The notes beneath the pieces were generated by a model. That model saw only the letters and a program-made list of their open reading frames with translations, did not search any database and was not told the DNA's origin. Both the position numbers and the translations under genes were made by a program. Below, one piece after another: positions 16,547-24,119 of a DNA stretch of 30,959 nucleotides. This stretch comes from a virus: IMG/VR virus record IMGVR_UViG_3300019776_000136, positions 1-30,959 of that record. One strand, written 5' to 3'. Numbering within the stretch: position 1 is the stretch's first letter; each line of letters starts with the position of its first letter.

Positions 16547-16995
16547 TGGCAATAGTAAATGGTTCTAGCTTTGTGATTTATGAAAATGATATTGGGCTTG
16601 GACATACTAGGTCCTGCTCAATATTGTTTAATAATGATATGCCAGAAAGTACATCCAAAACAAGCCAAGGATGGAAAGAGGTTATAGCTGGCAAAAGAAA
16701 GGCCACAATTAAAGCTGAAGGGCTAGTAGATTATTCAGATCAAGTTACTTTTGAAGATTTTTATCTTAGGATAATCAATAGAGAATATACTAAATGGGTT
16801 TTTACTGATGGCACTCAATTCTATATGGGGGCAGGATTTATTAAGTCATGTGAGCAAATTGCAGACATGGAAAGTGCTGTTAAATTCTCAATAGAAATAG
16901 AAATTTCTGGAGAAGTTTATCTTGATTATCACTTACCTTGGAATCTAGTTTTTGCAAATTGGGAAGATATTGATATTGATTGGAATAATGTATAA
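16546..16995 (+). CDS. tail tube protein, TP901-1 type, copy A
   Basis: A 149-aa member of the TP901-1 major tail protein family, whose subunits stack as rings to form the tail tube. It shares with the next gene the segment GHTRSCSILFNNDMPESTSK, then SQGWKEVIAGKRKATIKAEG and LVDYSD (about residues 19-65), and the later ADMESAVKFS (about 105-114). It also has its own C-terminal extension rich in Trp and Asp (about 128-149). The tandem copy may be a minor tube or tip-proximal ring. Its codons are more AT-rich than those of copy B, so it is probably the less abundant form. Confidence 0.8.
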   Translation: MAIVNGSSFVIYENDIGLGHTRSCSILFNNDMPESTSKTSQGWKEVIAGKRKATIKAEGLVDYSDQVTFEDFYLRIINREYTKWVFTDGTQFYMGAGFIKSCEQIADMESAVKFSIEIEISGEVYLDYHLPWNLVFANWEDIDIDWNNV

Positions 16996-17004
16996 AAATT
17001 AATT

Positions 17005-17012
17005 TATATTTG
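17005..17012 (+). promoter_or_regulatory. -7 promoter element before the second tail tube gene
   Basis: TATATTTG is a perfect match to the Bacteroidetes -7 consensus TAnnTTTG, 43 nt before the ATG of tube copy B. A TTG at 16980-16982 is 22 nt upstream, close to the expected -33 spacing. The downstream gene has high-expression codon use and a terminator-like hairpin after it, so a dedicated promoter makes sense. Confidence 0.45.
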
Positions 17013-17055
17013 CATTATTCAATAAATGATTTAGAAAACTAAAATTATTACAAAT

Positions 17056-17469
17056 ATGGCTACTACCGGTGTTTTTAACGGAACTAACCTACTTTTAAAG
17101 GTCGATACCGTAGTTATTGGGCACACAACATCTTGCTCGATTTCTTTTACTCATGATTTACCAGACGCAACTACAAAAGACAGCCAAGGCTGGAGCGAAG
17201 TTATCTCTGGCGTGCGTGGTGCTACTATCACGTTTGATGGTTTGGTAGACTATTCAGATGCTACAAACGTAATAGATTTGTTTGATCTAATTGCAAATAG
17301 AACAAAAGTGGATGTAACTTTTGGAACAGCTACATCTGGTGATACTATTTTTTCTGCAGAAGCATACTTGGATTCTTTAGAAAATACAGCAGACATGGAG
17401 TCGCCTGTAGCTTATTCTGGAAGCTTAACAATCACAGGCCCTGTTACTAAAGTAGTTAACGGAGCTTAG
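17056..17469 (+). CDS. major tail tube protein, TP901-1 type, copy B
   Basis: A 137-aa tail tube subunit. Shared with copy A are GHTTSCSISFTHDLPDATTK, SQGWSEVISGVRGATITFDG and LVDYSD (about residues 22-68), and ADMESPVAYSGSL near 114-126. Codon choice differs sharply from copy A: more C-ending codons (GAC, AAC, ATC) and CGT, as in the capsid gene. With its own promoter element and a hairpin at 17481-17510, it is the likely main tube protein. Copy A lacks these features. Confidence 0.88.
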   Translation: MATTGVFNGTNLLLKVDTVVIGHTTSCSISFTHDLPDATTKDSQGWSEVISGVRGATITFDGLVDYSDATNVIDLFDLIANRTKVDVTFGTATSGDTIFSAEAYLDSLENTADMESPVAYSGSLTITGPVTKVVNGA

Positions 17470-17480
17470 AGCAAATAATA

Positions 17481-17510
17481 AAACCTCTCTCATTAAGTTG
17501 GGAGAGGTTT
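17481..17510 (+). terminator. hairpin after the major tail tube gene
   Basis: AAACCTCTC (17481-17489) pairs perfectly with GAGAGGTTT (17502-17510) across a 12-nt loop. The arm ends in three T residues but no long T tract follows, so termination may be partial, or the hairpin may protect the 3' end of the tube mRNA. Confidence 0.6.
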
Positions 17511-17536
17511 AAATAATTAACTAAATCAAAAAAAAT

Positions 17537-17917
17537 ATGAATAATCCACAAAGAGGCTACCTAGAGATGAATTTAGGTGGCATTACTCGTACATTGCATT
17601 TTTCAATGAATTTTTGGGCTTTTTTTGAAAAGCAATCCGGTAGATCTATCTCTGAATTAGCTCAAACTTTTGCAAATGGATTTACTATTGATAGCCTTAG
17701 GAATATAATTTATTGTGCTTTAATGGCACACGATCTAGAAGAAGGAAACGAGATAGATTACAACGAGATTAAGGTAGGCATGTGGATGGATGATATAGAA
17801 GTTTCTGATATTGAAAAAATTACAATAGGCATGATGTCTAGTAAAATGCTTAATCCTGAAAGCAATAACGCTGGATTAAGAAGAGGTGTTTCTAAATCAA
17901 CTAAAAGCCCAAAGTAA
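17537..17917 (+). CDS. tail assembly chaperone (gpG-like, unshifted product)
   Basis: A 126-aa protein directly after the tube and before the tape measure, the place of lambda G. A beta-strand start (GYLEMNLGGITRTLHFSMNF) leads to a helical part (NFWAFFEKQSGRSISELAQTF, then IDSLRNIIYCALMAHDLEEG), as in other siphophage chaperones that hold the tape measure during tail assembly. It ends with LRRGVSKSTKSPK and a TAA at 17915-17917. The codons just before the stop form a -1 slip site, so this is the shorter of two products. Confidence 0.8.
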   Translation: MNNPQRGYLEMNLGGITRTLHFSMNFWAFFEKQSGRSISELAQTFANGFTIDSLRNIIYCALMAHDLEEGNEIDYNEIKVGMWMDDIEVSDIEKITIGMMSSKMLNPESNNAGLRRGVSKSTKSPK

Positions 17918-18261
17918 ATACTCCTATAACGTGGGATTCTTTACTTGATTTTTACATTGGACAAGTAGGCATCCCTCCTGAAAGTTTTTGGCGAAACACT
18001 TGGAAGGAGAACGCTTTACTAGGAGAAAGTTGGTCTGTCAATGTAAACCTTCAATGGGAAATGACAAGGTACATTTCAGCTATGGTATGGAATGCTAGAG
18101 CAAAGAAAAAAAGTCAATTTATTGCTCCAGATAAATTATTTCCGTTGCCGCAGGATGTTTTAGTGCAGAAAGGTATTCAAAAAAGCACTTATGAGCAAAT
18201 GAAATCTTTTCTTGATCAAATCAAAAAAATAAAAGAAAAGGGTAGCCTTCCTAGTAAATAG
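17537..18261 (+). CDS. tail assembly chaperone fusion (gpGT-like, -1 frameshift product)
   Basis: A -1 shift at CCCAAAG (17908-17914) bypasses the stop at 17915 and continues in the next frame from GTA (17914) to TAG (18259-18261), giving about 241 aa. The added part starts VNTPITWDSLLDFYIGQVGI and runs through PPESFW, WKENALLGESW and MTRYISAMVWNARAKKKSQF to a Lys-rich end. It has no good start codon near its beginning; the ATG at 18061 falls in the middle of the domain. Open reading with no stop from 17905, the slip site in the right frame, and the position before the tape measure all match the lambda G/GT arrangement. Confidence 0.78.
17908..17914 (+). other. programmed -1 ribosomal slippery site CCCAAAG
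   Basis: The heptamer reads C CCA AAG in the zero frame, the X XXY YYZ form needed for a -1 slip, and the zero-frame stop TAA follows at once. After slipping, CCC AAA GTA continues into an open frame. Lambda uses GGGAAAG at the same place. No strong downstream stem is obvious. Confidence 0.75.
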
Positions 18262-18273
18262 GAGGGCTTTTTT
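18244..18273 (+). terminator. terminator overlapping the end of the gpGT frame
   Basis: AGCCTTCCTA (18244-18253) pairs with TAGGAGGGCT (18259-18268) over 10 bp with one T-G pair and a 5-nt loop, followed by six Ts (18268-18273). The TAG stop codon of the GT frame opens the 3' arm. Ribosomes finishing GT could melt this hairpin and so affect transcription into the tape measure gene. Confidence 0.75.
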
Positions 18274-18287
18274 ATTAATTTTAGGAT

Positions 18288-20510
18288 ATGGGAAAAAATG
18301 TTCTTGAAGTAATACTTAGCGGAAGTAGCAAGGAGCTAGATGCCGCATTGGCAAAAGCGGATAAATCTTTAACCGCTTACGGTCAAAAAATTAAGGATAT
18401 TGGTAGTTCTATGACTACTAGATTGTCTTTGCCTATGGCTTTGGCTGGTGGGGCCGCTATTAAAATGGCTTCAGATTTTAATGAATCACTAAATAAGGTT
18501 GAAGTTGCATTTAAAGATTCATCAAGCGAGGTAAAAGACTTTGCTAAAACGACATTAAAGTCTTTTGGTATTGCCGAGGGTTCAGCATTGGACATGGCCG
18601 CATTATTTGGCGACATGAGTACATCGATGGGCTTAACCACTCAACAAGCTGCCAAAATGAGTACTTCATTAGTGGGGCTTGCTGGGGATATGGCTTCGTT
18701 TAAAAATATGAACATTGAAGAAGTAACTACCGCTTTGAATGGCATATTTACGGGCGAAACTGAATCATTGAAAAGGCTTGGTATTGTAATGACAGAAACA
18801 AATGTCAAGCAATATGCTATGACACAGGGAATTACTAAGCAGTATGAGGCTATGACACAAGCCGAAAAGACAATGCTTCGCTATAACTATGTAATGAGCG
18901 TTACGGCTAATTCGCAGGGGGATTTTGAGCGAACAGGAGGTGGTGCTGCAAATCAAATGAGGCTATTTCAAGAATCAATGAAGGAGCTTGGGAATACGTT
19001 TGGGCAAATTGTGTTACCTGCATTTACTAAGCTGGTGAAGTATGCTAATGAAGTTTTATCGTCACTAAAAGACCTTTCTCCAGAAGCTAAAACGGTTATT
19101 GTTGCTTTGGCTGGATTTGCTGCGGTGGCTGGCCCGATTATGTACATAGCTGGATCGGTAATGCCAAAATTTACGGCTGCTATGGTTTTGGCTAATAAGG
19201 TTTCAACTACTTTAGGATTAACTTTATCTACTGGACTTGGGCTAGGGGCTTTAGTAGTTGGGCTAGGGTTTGCCATTAATAAAATTTACGACTATAATAA
19301 GGCTTTAGGTGGTAATAATGGATTGAATGATGTTCAAAAACAATCAACCGAAAATATCCTATCCAATAATAAGGAGATAGAGAAGTCTATTGCGCTTTTA
19401 GAGCAGCGCAAAATGGCCTCTAAAAATGCGGTTATTACGGGATTTGGATCTGAAACTGGAAGCTCTGTAAACTATCAAAAGCAGATTGATGAACAAAAAA
19501 GACTTTTGGCAATAAACAAAAAGGTATTAGCCGAAAGGGCAAAAACACCAAAGGTTGCACCTAATACCAATACAGGCGTAGATTTCAAAATGGTCGGAGG
19601 TGGTGCTGGCGTTGAAGATTTAACAAAATCACTAGACTTTCAGGAAAAAATGAAAGAAATCCAGCGAAAAGGAGAGGAAGAAAGGTACAAAATGAGGCAG
19701 GAGGCAGGGGCTGCGGATATTGCAGAGCAAGACCTACTTTACAAAAAATTGCTTTTAAATACAGGCGAAAAAGGCAAAGAAACATTAGAGTTATTAAGGC
19801 AATGGTTTAGCTATGACATTTCAACGAGCGATTTTTTTAAGTCCTTTCAAAAGCTAAATGGTGTTGTATCGGGTATAAAAACGCCAATGTCCGTAATGGA
19901 TGAAGCAATTAGAAAATCAGAGGAGGCAAAAAGAGCTGAGTTAGAAAAAACAAATTTAGCTTTTGAGCAAGGAGTATTGATTCAGCAAGCTATTGGTAAT
20001 TCTATGGCCCAAGTATTTACAAACATGGGAGAAACTATTGTTCAATCAATGGGCCTTGCAAAAACAGGAATTGATGGTTTTGTTGGAGGAATGATGAAAA
20101 CATTGATTGATTTAGGTGCTATTGTAGTCAAGCAATTAGCTATGAACTTAGCAGCATCATTAGGCTGGGGAATTAGTGGAGCGGCTCAATCTGGAGCTGC
20201 AACAGGGCCTGCCGCAATATTTTCTACTCCAGCATTTATTGCCACAGCGATTGGAGGAATTACAGCAGCATTTGCTTCAATTCCAGCTTTTGCTGAAGGC
20301 GGTATTGTTTCGGGGCCTACCATGGGATTAATAGGTGAATACCCAGGGGCTAAATCAAATCCAGAGGTTATCGCTCCATTAAATAAATTACAAGGAATGA
20401 TTGACAGTTCTAGAGGCGACACGGCAATGGTAGGTGAATTTAGGTTACAAGGTCAAGATTTAGTTCTTGCTTTACAAAGAGCAAATAACCAAAAAGGAAG
20501 GATTTCGTAA
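18288..20510 (+). CDS. tape measure protein
   Basis: This protein sets tail length and sits in the tube lumen. It has 740 aa. An N-terminal tape measure domain (about 50-260) includes ALAGGAAIKMASDFNESLNK, FGDMSTSMGLTTQQAAKMST and LNGIFTGETESLKRLGI, the last being highly typical of the family. Hydrophobic stretches follow at about 270-330 (VIVALAGFAAVAGPIMYIAG, LGLTLSTGLGLGALVVGLGF) and 640-690. Charged coiled-coil parts lie at about 350-550, and the end is soluble. At about 0.15 nm per residue a tail near 110 nm would be expected; that is an estimate by analogy with lambda. TAATG links it to the tail-tip gene. Confidence 0.92.
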   Translation: MGKNVLEVILSGSSKELDAALAKADKSLTAYGQKIKDIGSSMTTRLSLPMALAGGAAIKMASDFNESLNKVEVAFKDSSSEVKDFAKTTLKSFGIAEGSALDMAALFGDMSTSMGLTTQQAAKMSTSLVGLAGDMASFKNMNIEEVTTALNGIFTGETESLKRLGIVMTETNVKQYAMTQGITKQYEAMTQAEKTMLRYNYVMSVTANSQGDFERTGGGAANQMRLFQESMKELGNTFGQIVLPAFTKLVKYANEVLSSLKDLSPEAKTVIVALAGFAAVAGPIMYIAGSVMPKFTAAMVLANKVSTTLGLTLSTGLGLGALVVGLGFAINKIYDYNKALGGNNGLNDVQKQSTENILSNNKEIEKSIALLEQRKMASKNAVITGFGSETGSSVNYQKQIDEQKRLLAINKKVLAERAKTPKVAPNTNTGVDFKMVGGGAGVEDLTKSLDFQEKMKEIQRKGEEERYKMRQEAGAADIAEQDLLYKKLLLNTGEKGKETLELLRQWFSYDISTSDFFKSFQKLNGVVSGIKTPMSVMDEAIRKSEEAKRAELEKTNLAFEQGVLIQQAIGNSMAQVFTNMGETIVQSMGLAKTGIDGFVGGMMKTLIDLGAIVVKQLAMNLAASLGWGISGAAQSGAATGPAAIFSTPAFIATAIGGITAAFASIPAFAEGGIVSGPTMGLIGEYPGAKSNPEVIAPLNKLQGMIDSSRGDTAMVGEFRLQGQDLVLALQRANNQKGRIS

Positions 20511-22429
20511 TGGCATACAACGTAAAATACAGGCTTAATTTTGCTGATGTTCAAGGCAAAAAAAGAAGATTAGACATTCTTAAAAAAGACTACGGAGGAG
20601 GAATTTTGCCTTTGTATTCTGATGGAGAGCCAGTTGTTATTTCAACAAATGCTGATCAAGATTTTTATGAACCTATTATTGGCTCTCAATGTACTATAAA
20701 TTTGATAGTAACTGATGAAGTTACTTATGATAATTTTTATGAGTATGACGAAAGGGAATACCAAGTTAAGGTTTATTGGGAATCAAGCGCTGGTGTTTAT
20801 TCACTTTATTGGGTAGGCTGGATTTCAAATGATATTTATCAGGAAGCAATAATTTCAACTCCTTATGTTTTAACATTAAATGCTAATGATGGCCTAGGAA
20901 CTTTAAATGGATACAATTCTTGGTTCCCTACTGATGCCGATTCTACTACATTGTGGAAAATAATTTGGAAGAATCTTCAGAACATTGGTTTAGAACAAGA
21001 CATTTGGATTTCTAATGAAACAAGACTTTCAACAGATGTATCTTGGAAAAACGTTTTTAATGACATTACAATTGATAAGCGAGGCATATTTCATGATAAT
21101 TACACTCTATGGGATGCTAAAACTATGCTTAGAACAATACTTTTAGCTTTAAATTGTAAAATATTTCAGGCCCAAGGTAGAATTCATATTGTTAATGCTT
21201 CTTCTTATGGAGATCAGCGAATAATTTCTGGAACTCAGGATGGAACTTATAGTGGAGCTGGAATTCTTAGCGCTAAACAAGCGTTTTTGGCTTCAGCAAG
21301 TGAGGAAATAAAATACTACATTTTTAACTATAATGGAACGGAAACTGGCAATTTAACAGCCAATTTTATTAGAAGGGTAAAAAATGATTTGATTCCAGTA
21401 GGGCAAACTCTTATGAGAGAAGTAAGAAGGCCATTAAAGAAATATTCTATGGTGGCTGATATTTCACAGCAGGAAATTGATTTAAATTACAATGCCAGCT
21501 TTGAATTTGATATGCAGAATTGGGATGTTGTTGCTGGATCATACGTTCTTGATGCAACTCCATTTTCAGGCTTAAAAAACTTTAAATTTGATGATTTTGT
21601 AAGCACTTTAGGAGCTTATACAGAAAAGCTAGAAACTATTGATTGTGGATCAATTGTAAAAGGTTTAAGCTATGATTTTATCTGTTCAGTTCGAGTAGAT
21701 ACAGCCTCAACATTAGTTAAATTTCCTTGGTATGCTAAATATTATGATGCAGATTCTGGGAATGACATCTATTGGGTAAATTCTAACAAATCATGGAGCG
21801 CTAATGCTTCTATTTTGTGGAACGAACATACTGTTGAAAATCGAGGCAAATATGAGCAAATCAAAGCCTCATTAACAAATCCTCCTGCTGGTGGTGTTTG
21901 CACTATTGGTATTGGTGTTCCCTATATTGATGGAGTTTCAGTTACAAATTATGTGGATAATTTAGCCATAAGGCCCAATGATGAAGGCATAGTTTACAAG
22001 TCAATTGACTTTAATAGAACAATTTCTGGAACCATAAAAAATAGTGATGTCCTTCAACATGAAGAAATAACTATTGCCAATGTAGCTCAATCTACATTTT
22101 TAGGAGCATTCCTTGGCAATGTAGCCTTTAAAAGGTGTATTGATACTACCGGAAAGACTATGGAGGAAATAGTCACTCAGCAAAGGCTTAATGACTTTAG
22201 AGCATTTTCAAAGTCTTATGATGGAGATTTTGTAGTAAATGATCAATATAATATTGTATCTATGGCTAACAAAATTTTCATTAATTTTTCAAATCTAACA
22301 GAAACCGATTCAGGAATTATTGATAGCATTCAATTTTCTGTGAAAAGTGGTGTTTATCATGTTAGATTTCACATTCCTAATAATTATACTGATGTTTCAA
22401 GTTCTTTTATAGCATCATTTCAAGAATAG
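20510..22429 (+). CDS. tail-tip protein with carbohydrate-binding-like module
   Basis: A 639-aa protein directly after the tape measure, where distal tail and tail-tip proteins are encoded. The first 230 residues are beta-rich: MAYNVKYRLNF, LDILKKDYGGGI, then YWVGWISNDIYQEAIISTPY and LNANDGLGTLNGY. Part of the middle (about 325-490), starting YNASFEFDMQNWDVVAGS and ending YIDGVSVTNYVDNLAI, has the look of a jelly-roll carbohydrate-binding module. The end (about 500-639) includes VLQHEEITIANVAQSTFLGA and resembles the closing part of similar Bacteroidetes phage tail proteins. It probably forms the tip and may help host recognition. The exact family name is uncertain. Confidence 0.75.
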   Translation: MAYNVKYRLNFADVQGKKRRLDILKKDYGGGILPLYSDGEPVVISTNADQDFYEPIIGSQCTINLIVTDEVTYDNFYEYDEREYQVKVYWESSAGVYSLYWVGWISNDIYQEAIISTPYVLTLNANDGLGTLNGYNSWFPTDADSTTLWKIIWKNLQNIGLEQDIWISNETRLSTDVSWKNVFNDITIDKRGIFHDNYTLWDAKTMLRTILLALNCKIFQAQGRIHIVNASSYGDQRIISGTQDGTYSGAGILSAKQAFLASASEEIKYYIFNYNGTETGNLTANFIRRVKNDLIPVGQTLMREVRRPLKKYSMVADISQQEIDLNYNASFEFDMQNWDVVAGSYVLDATPFSGLKNFKFDDFVSTLGAYTEKLETIDCGSIVKGLSYDFICSVRVDTASTLVKFPWYAKYYDADSGNDIYWVNSNKSWSANASILWNEHTVENRGKYEQIKASLTNPPAGGVCTIGIGVPYIDGVSVTNYVDNLAIRPNDEGIVYKSIDFNRTISGTIKNSDVLQHEEITIANVAQSTFLGAFLGNVAFKRCIDTTGKTMEEIVTQQRLNDFRAFSKSYDGDFVVNDQYNIVSMANKIFINFSNLTETDSGIIDSIQFSVKSGVYHVRFHIPNNYTDVSSSFIASFQE

Positions 22430-22464
22430 TTTTTGGTTTTGATTGGTTAATTTTGGTTTCATTT

Positions 22465-22496
22465 AAAGCCTCTTTCTTTTAGATTGAGGCTTTTTT
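22465..22496 (+). terminator. rho-independent terminator ending the late operon
   Basis: AAAGCCTC (22465-22472) pairs with GAGGCTTT (22486-22493) across a 13-nt loop and is followed by TTTTTTG from 22491. It lies directly upstream of the early promoter region and insulates the two. Confidence 0.85.
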
Positions 22497-22497
22497 G

Positions 22498-22513
22498 TAC
22501 CGTTAGATAAATA
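22498..22513 (+). promoter_or_regulatory. 16-bp early upstream element, copy 1
   Basis: TACCGTTAGATAAATA sits 62 nt upstream of the -7 box at 22560. A copy differing at one base occurs at 29804-29819, 66 nt upstream of a similar box. Its first 8 bp (TACCGTTA) also recur inverted as TAACGGTA at 22577-22584, so the promoter is flanked by inverted copies. An activator or repressor site is the natural reading. Confidence 0.5.
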
Positions 22514-22536
22514 GTTGAAATAGTTATTTACAATTA

Positions 22537-22567
22537 TTTGTTTCCAAAAAAACAACTACTATCTTTG
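22537..22567 (+). promoter_or_regulatory. early promoter (Bacteroidetes type)
   Basis: TTTG at 22537-22540 and TATCTTTG at 22560-22567 are separated by 19 nt, an ideal -33 / -7 pair for the primary sigma factor of Bacteroidetes. Transcription should start near 22572-22575, just before the inverted TAACGGTA at 22577-22584, and runs into the recombination genes. Confidence 0.75.
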
Positions 22568-22576
22568 TTATACCAA

Positions 22577-22584
22577 TAACGGTA
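22577..22584 (+). promoter_or_regulatory. inverted half-site just after the early start point
   Basis: TAACGGTA is the exact reverse complement of the start of the element at 22498-22505. It lies at or just after the predicted transcription start, a common operator position. Confidence 0.4.
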
Positions 22585-22604
22585 AAACTTAATCAATCAA
22601 TCAA

Positions 22605-22871
22605 ATGGCAAAGCGCATAATCACAATTACAAGTCAGGTTGAAATCGAATTAGAATTTCCATTTTATGTAAGGCTTAATAAATACGGAGTAGTTAAATTC
22701 TATTCTGAATTAACTGATGGAGTTTATGTAGCCAATTATAATGATAATTGGTATGAAATTCACTTAAAGAATAGGATGCCTGAGAATTGGCTAAATAGTG
22801 ATATTATCACCAAAGAAGAATTTGAATTAGAGTTTAAAAAAGTACAAGAAAAAATCAATCAATTAATCTAA
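22605..22871 (+). CDS. first early-operon gene, unknown (88 aa)
   Basis: The first gene after the early promoter. The leader contains TTAATCAATCAATCAA directly before ATG. The protein begins with a beta-rich part (AKRIITITSQVEIELEFPF, YVRLNKYGVVKFYSEL) and a Tyr/Asn-rich middle (DGVYVANYNDNWYEIHL), then ends with a charged helix (TKEEFELEFKKVQEKINQLI). No family is recognised. First early genes often encode host-takeover or regulatory proteins, but nothing in the sequence shows that here. Its TAA overlaps the next ATG. Confidence 0.72.
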   Translation: MAKRIITITSQVEIELEFPFYVRLNKYGVVKFYSELTDGVYVANYNDNWYEIHLKNRMPENWLNSDIITKEEFELEFKKVQEKINQLI

Positions 22872-23080
22872 TGAAGAAAAAACCATCAATTCGAGATTTG
22901 TTCGCTAAGACTGCGGACAATCTAAACAAATCAAATGTATTGCCTCCACGTTCAAGACAATGGACTGCCAAAGGCGTTCAATCGGCATATTACCGAGTTA
23001 AAGACCAAATATACCACGATAAAAATGACGTAGTATTTTTGACTGCCATTTACGAAGCTAAAAAAGAACTTAATTATTAA
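22871..23080 (+). CDS. small basic protein, unknown (69 aa)
   Basis: Coupled to the previous gene by TAATG. The sequence is basic and polar (MKKKPSIRDLFAKTADNLNK, PPRSRQWTAKGVQSAYYRVK). The segment RQWTAKGVQSAYYR followed by an acidic DKNDVVFLTAIYEAKKE helix could be a small DNA-binding unit, but no known motif is clear. Confidence 0.68.
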   Translation: MKKKPSIRDLFAKTADNLNKSNVLPPRSRQWTAKGVQSAYYRVKDQIYHDKNDVVFLTAIYEAKKELNY

Positions 23081-23098
23081 TGAATCAAATTTTTAAAC

Positions 23099-24097
23099 AT
23101 GAGCAATCAAATCGAATTAACCCAAAAGCCCGTTATTAATCACAAATTGCAAGAAATTGGGGCAAAAGTTACAGGCCGATTATCGGAATTGAACCTAGAA
23201 AATCAGGTGGCTACTTCGGAAACCATCCAAACGCTCAAAAGCCTAAGGGCGGAATTAAACAAGGAGTTAGCTGATTTTGAAGGCCAACGCAAAGCCATTA
23301 AAGAAGGCGTAAATAATCCTTATTTAGAATTTGAGGCAATCTATAAAGTTGAAATTTCGGAAAAATACAAGGCTGGAATTGATACTTTGAAAGATAAAAT
23401 TGCAGCTTTTGAGGATAAAATCAAGACCGATAAAAGTAATGCCGTTGAGGCTTATCTTAACGAGCTTTGTATCAGCGAAAAAATCGACTTTATCAAGTTT
23501 GAAAATCTAGGACTTGATATTAATTTGACCATTTCTGAAAAGAAATACAAGGAGCAGGTTAATGAGTTTATAGCTAAAGTTCAGGATGATTTGGCTTTGA
23601 TCAAAACTACTGATTTTGAGGCCGAAATTTTAACCGAGTACAAGGCTACATTGAATGTTTCGCAATCTATTGTAAGAGTTAAAGAGCGCAAAGATGCCGA
23701 GGCAAAAGAGGCGCAAAGAATTAAAGCGGATGCCACTTTAAAGCGTCAAAATGCTTGCATTCAATTGGGCTTAAAATGGTCGGAAATTACATCAGCCTAC
23801 GAGTATAGTCCTGATACTTATATCACTAAAGATGATGTTCAAAACCTTTCAAATGAGGAATTTATCGCTAAATTTGCAAGTGTAGAAGCGTTGATTTTGG
23901 AGGCGAAAAGATTAGAACAAAGTCAAGCATCAAGCGCACCCGTTGTACCTCCAGTATCAGCACCAGTACAAGCCCCAATAGTTACGCAACCAGAGCCAAT
24001 CAAAACAGCTTCTTTTGAAGTTATGGCAACCATGAGCCAATTGCGTGGCCTAGGCGAATACATGAGAGCAAACGGCATTACTTACAAGAATATTTAA
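23099..24097 (+). CDS. DUF1351-like recombination-associated protein
   Basis: A 332-aa, strongly helical and charged protein with coiled-coil regions (about 25-110 and 190-230, including LKSLRAELNKELADFEGQRK). A Pro/Val/Gln-rich linker lies at about 275-305, and the end ASFEVMATMSQLRGLGEYMR then ANGITYKNI is characteristic of DUF1351 proteins. Members are regularly encoded just ahead of recT or exonuclease genes in phages, as here. They are thought to help recombination or replication, with no proven activity that I can cite. The leader of the next gene follows directly. Confidence 0.78.
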   Translation: MSNQIELTQKPVINHKLQEIGAKVTGRLSELNLENQVATSETIQTLKSLRAELNKELADFEGQRKAIKEGVNNPYLEFEAIYKVEISEKYKAGIDTLKDKIAAFEDKIKTDKSNAVEAYLNELCISEKIDFIKFENLGLDINLTISEKKYKEQVNEFIAKVQDDLALIKTTDFEAEILTEYKATLNVSQSIVRVKERKDAEAKEAQRIKADATLKRQNACIQLGLKWSEITSAYEYSPDTYITKDDVQNLSNEEFIAKFASVEALILEAKRLEQSQASSAPVVPPVSAPVQAPIVTQPEPIKTASFEVMATMSQLRGLGEYMRANGITYKNI

Positions 24098-24119
24098 ACA
24101 ATTTAATCAATTCAAAAAC

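Noticed and set aside
18061-18261. A separate 66-aa gene starting at ATG 18061
   Set aside because: The same frame is open back to 17905 with tail-chaperone-like sequence and no start. It is better read as the 3' half of the -1 frameshift fusion.
22430-22460. TTTTGGTT-like repeats after the tail-tip gene as a regulatory array
   Set aside because: Only loose, low-complexity T/G-rich similarity with no fixed period.
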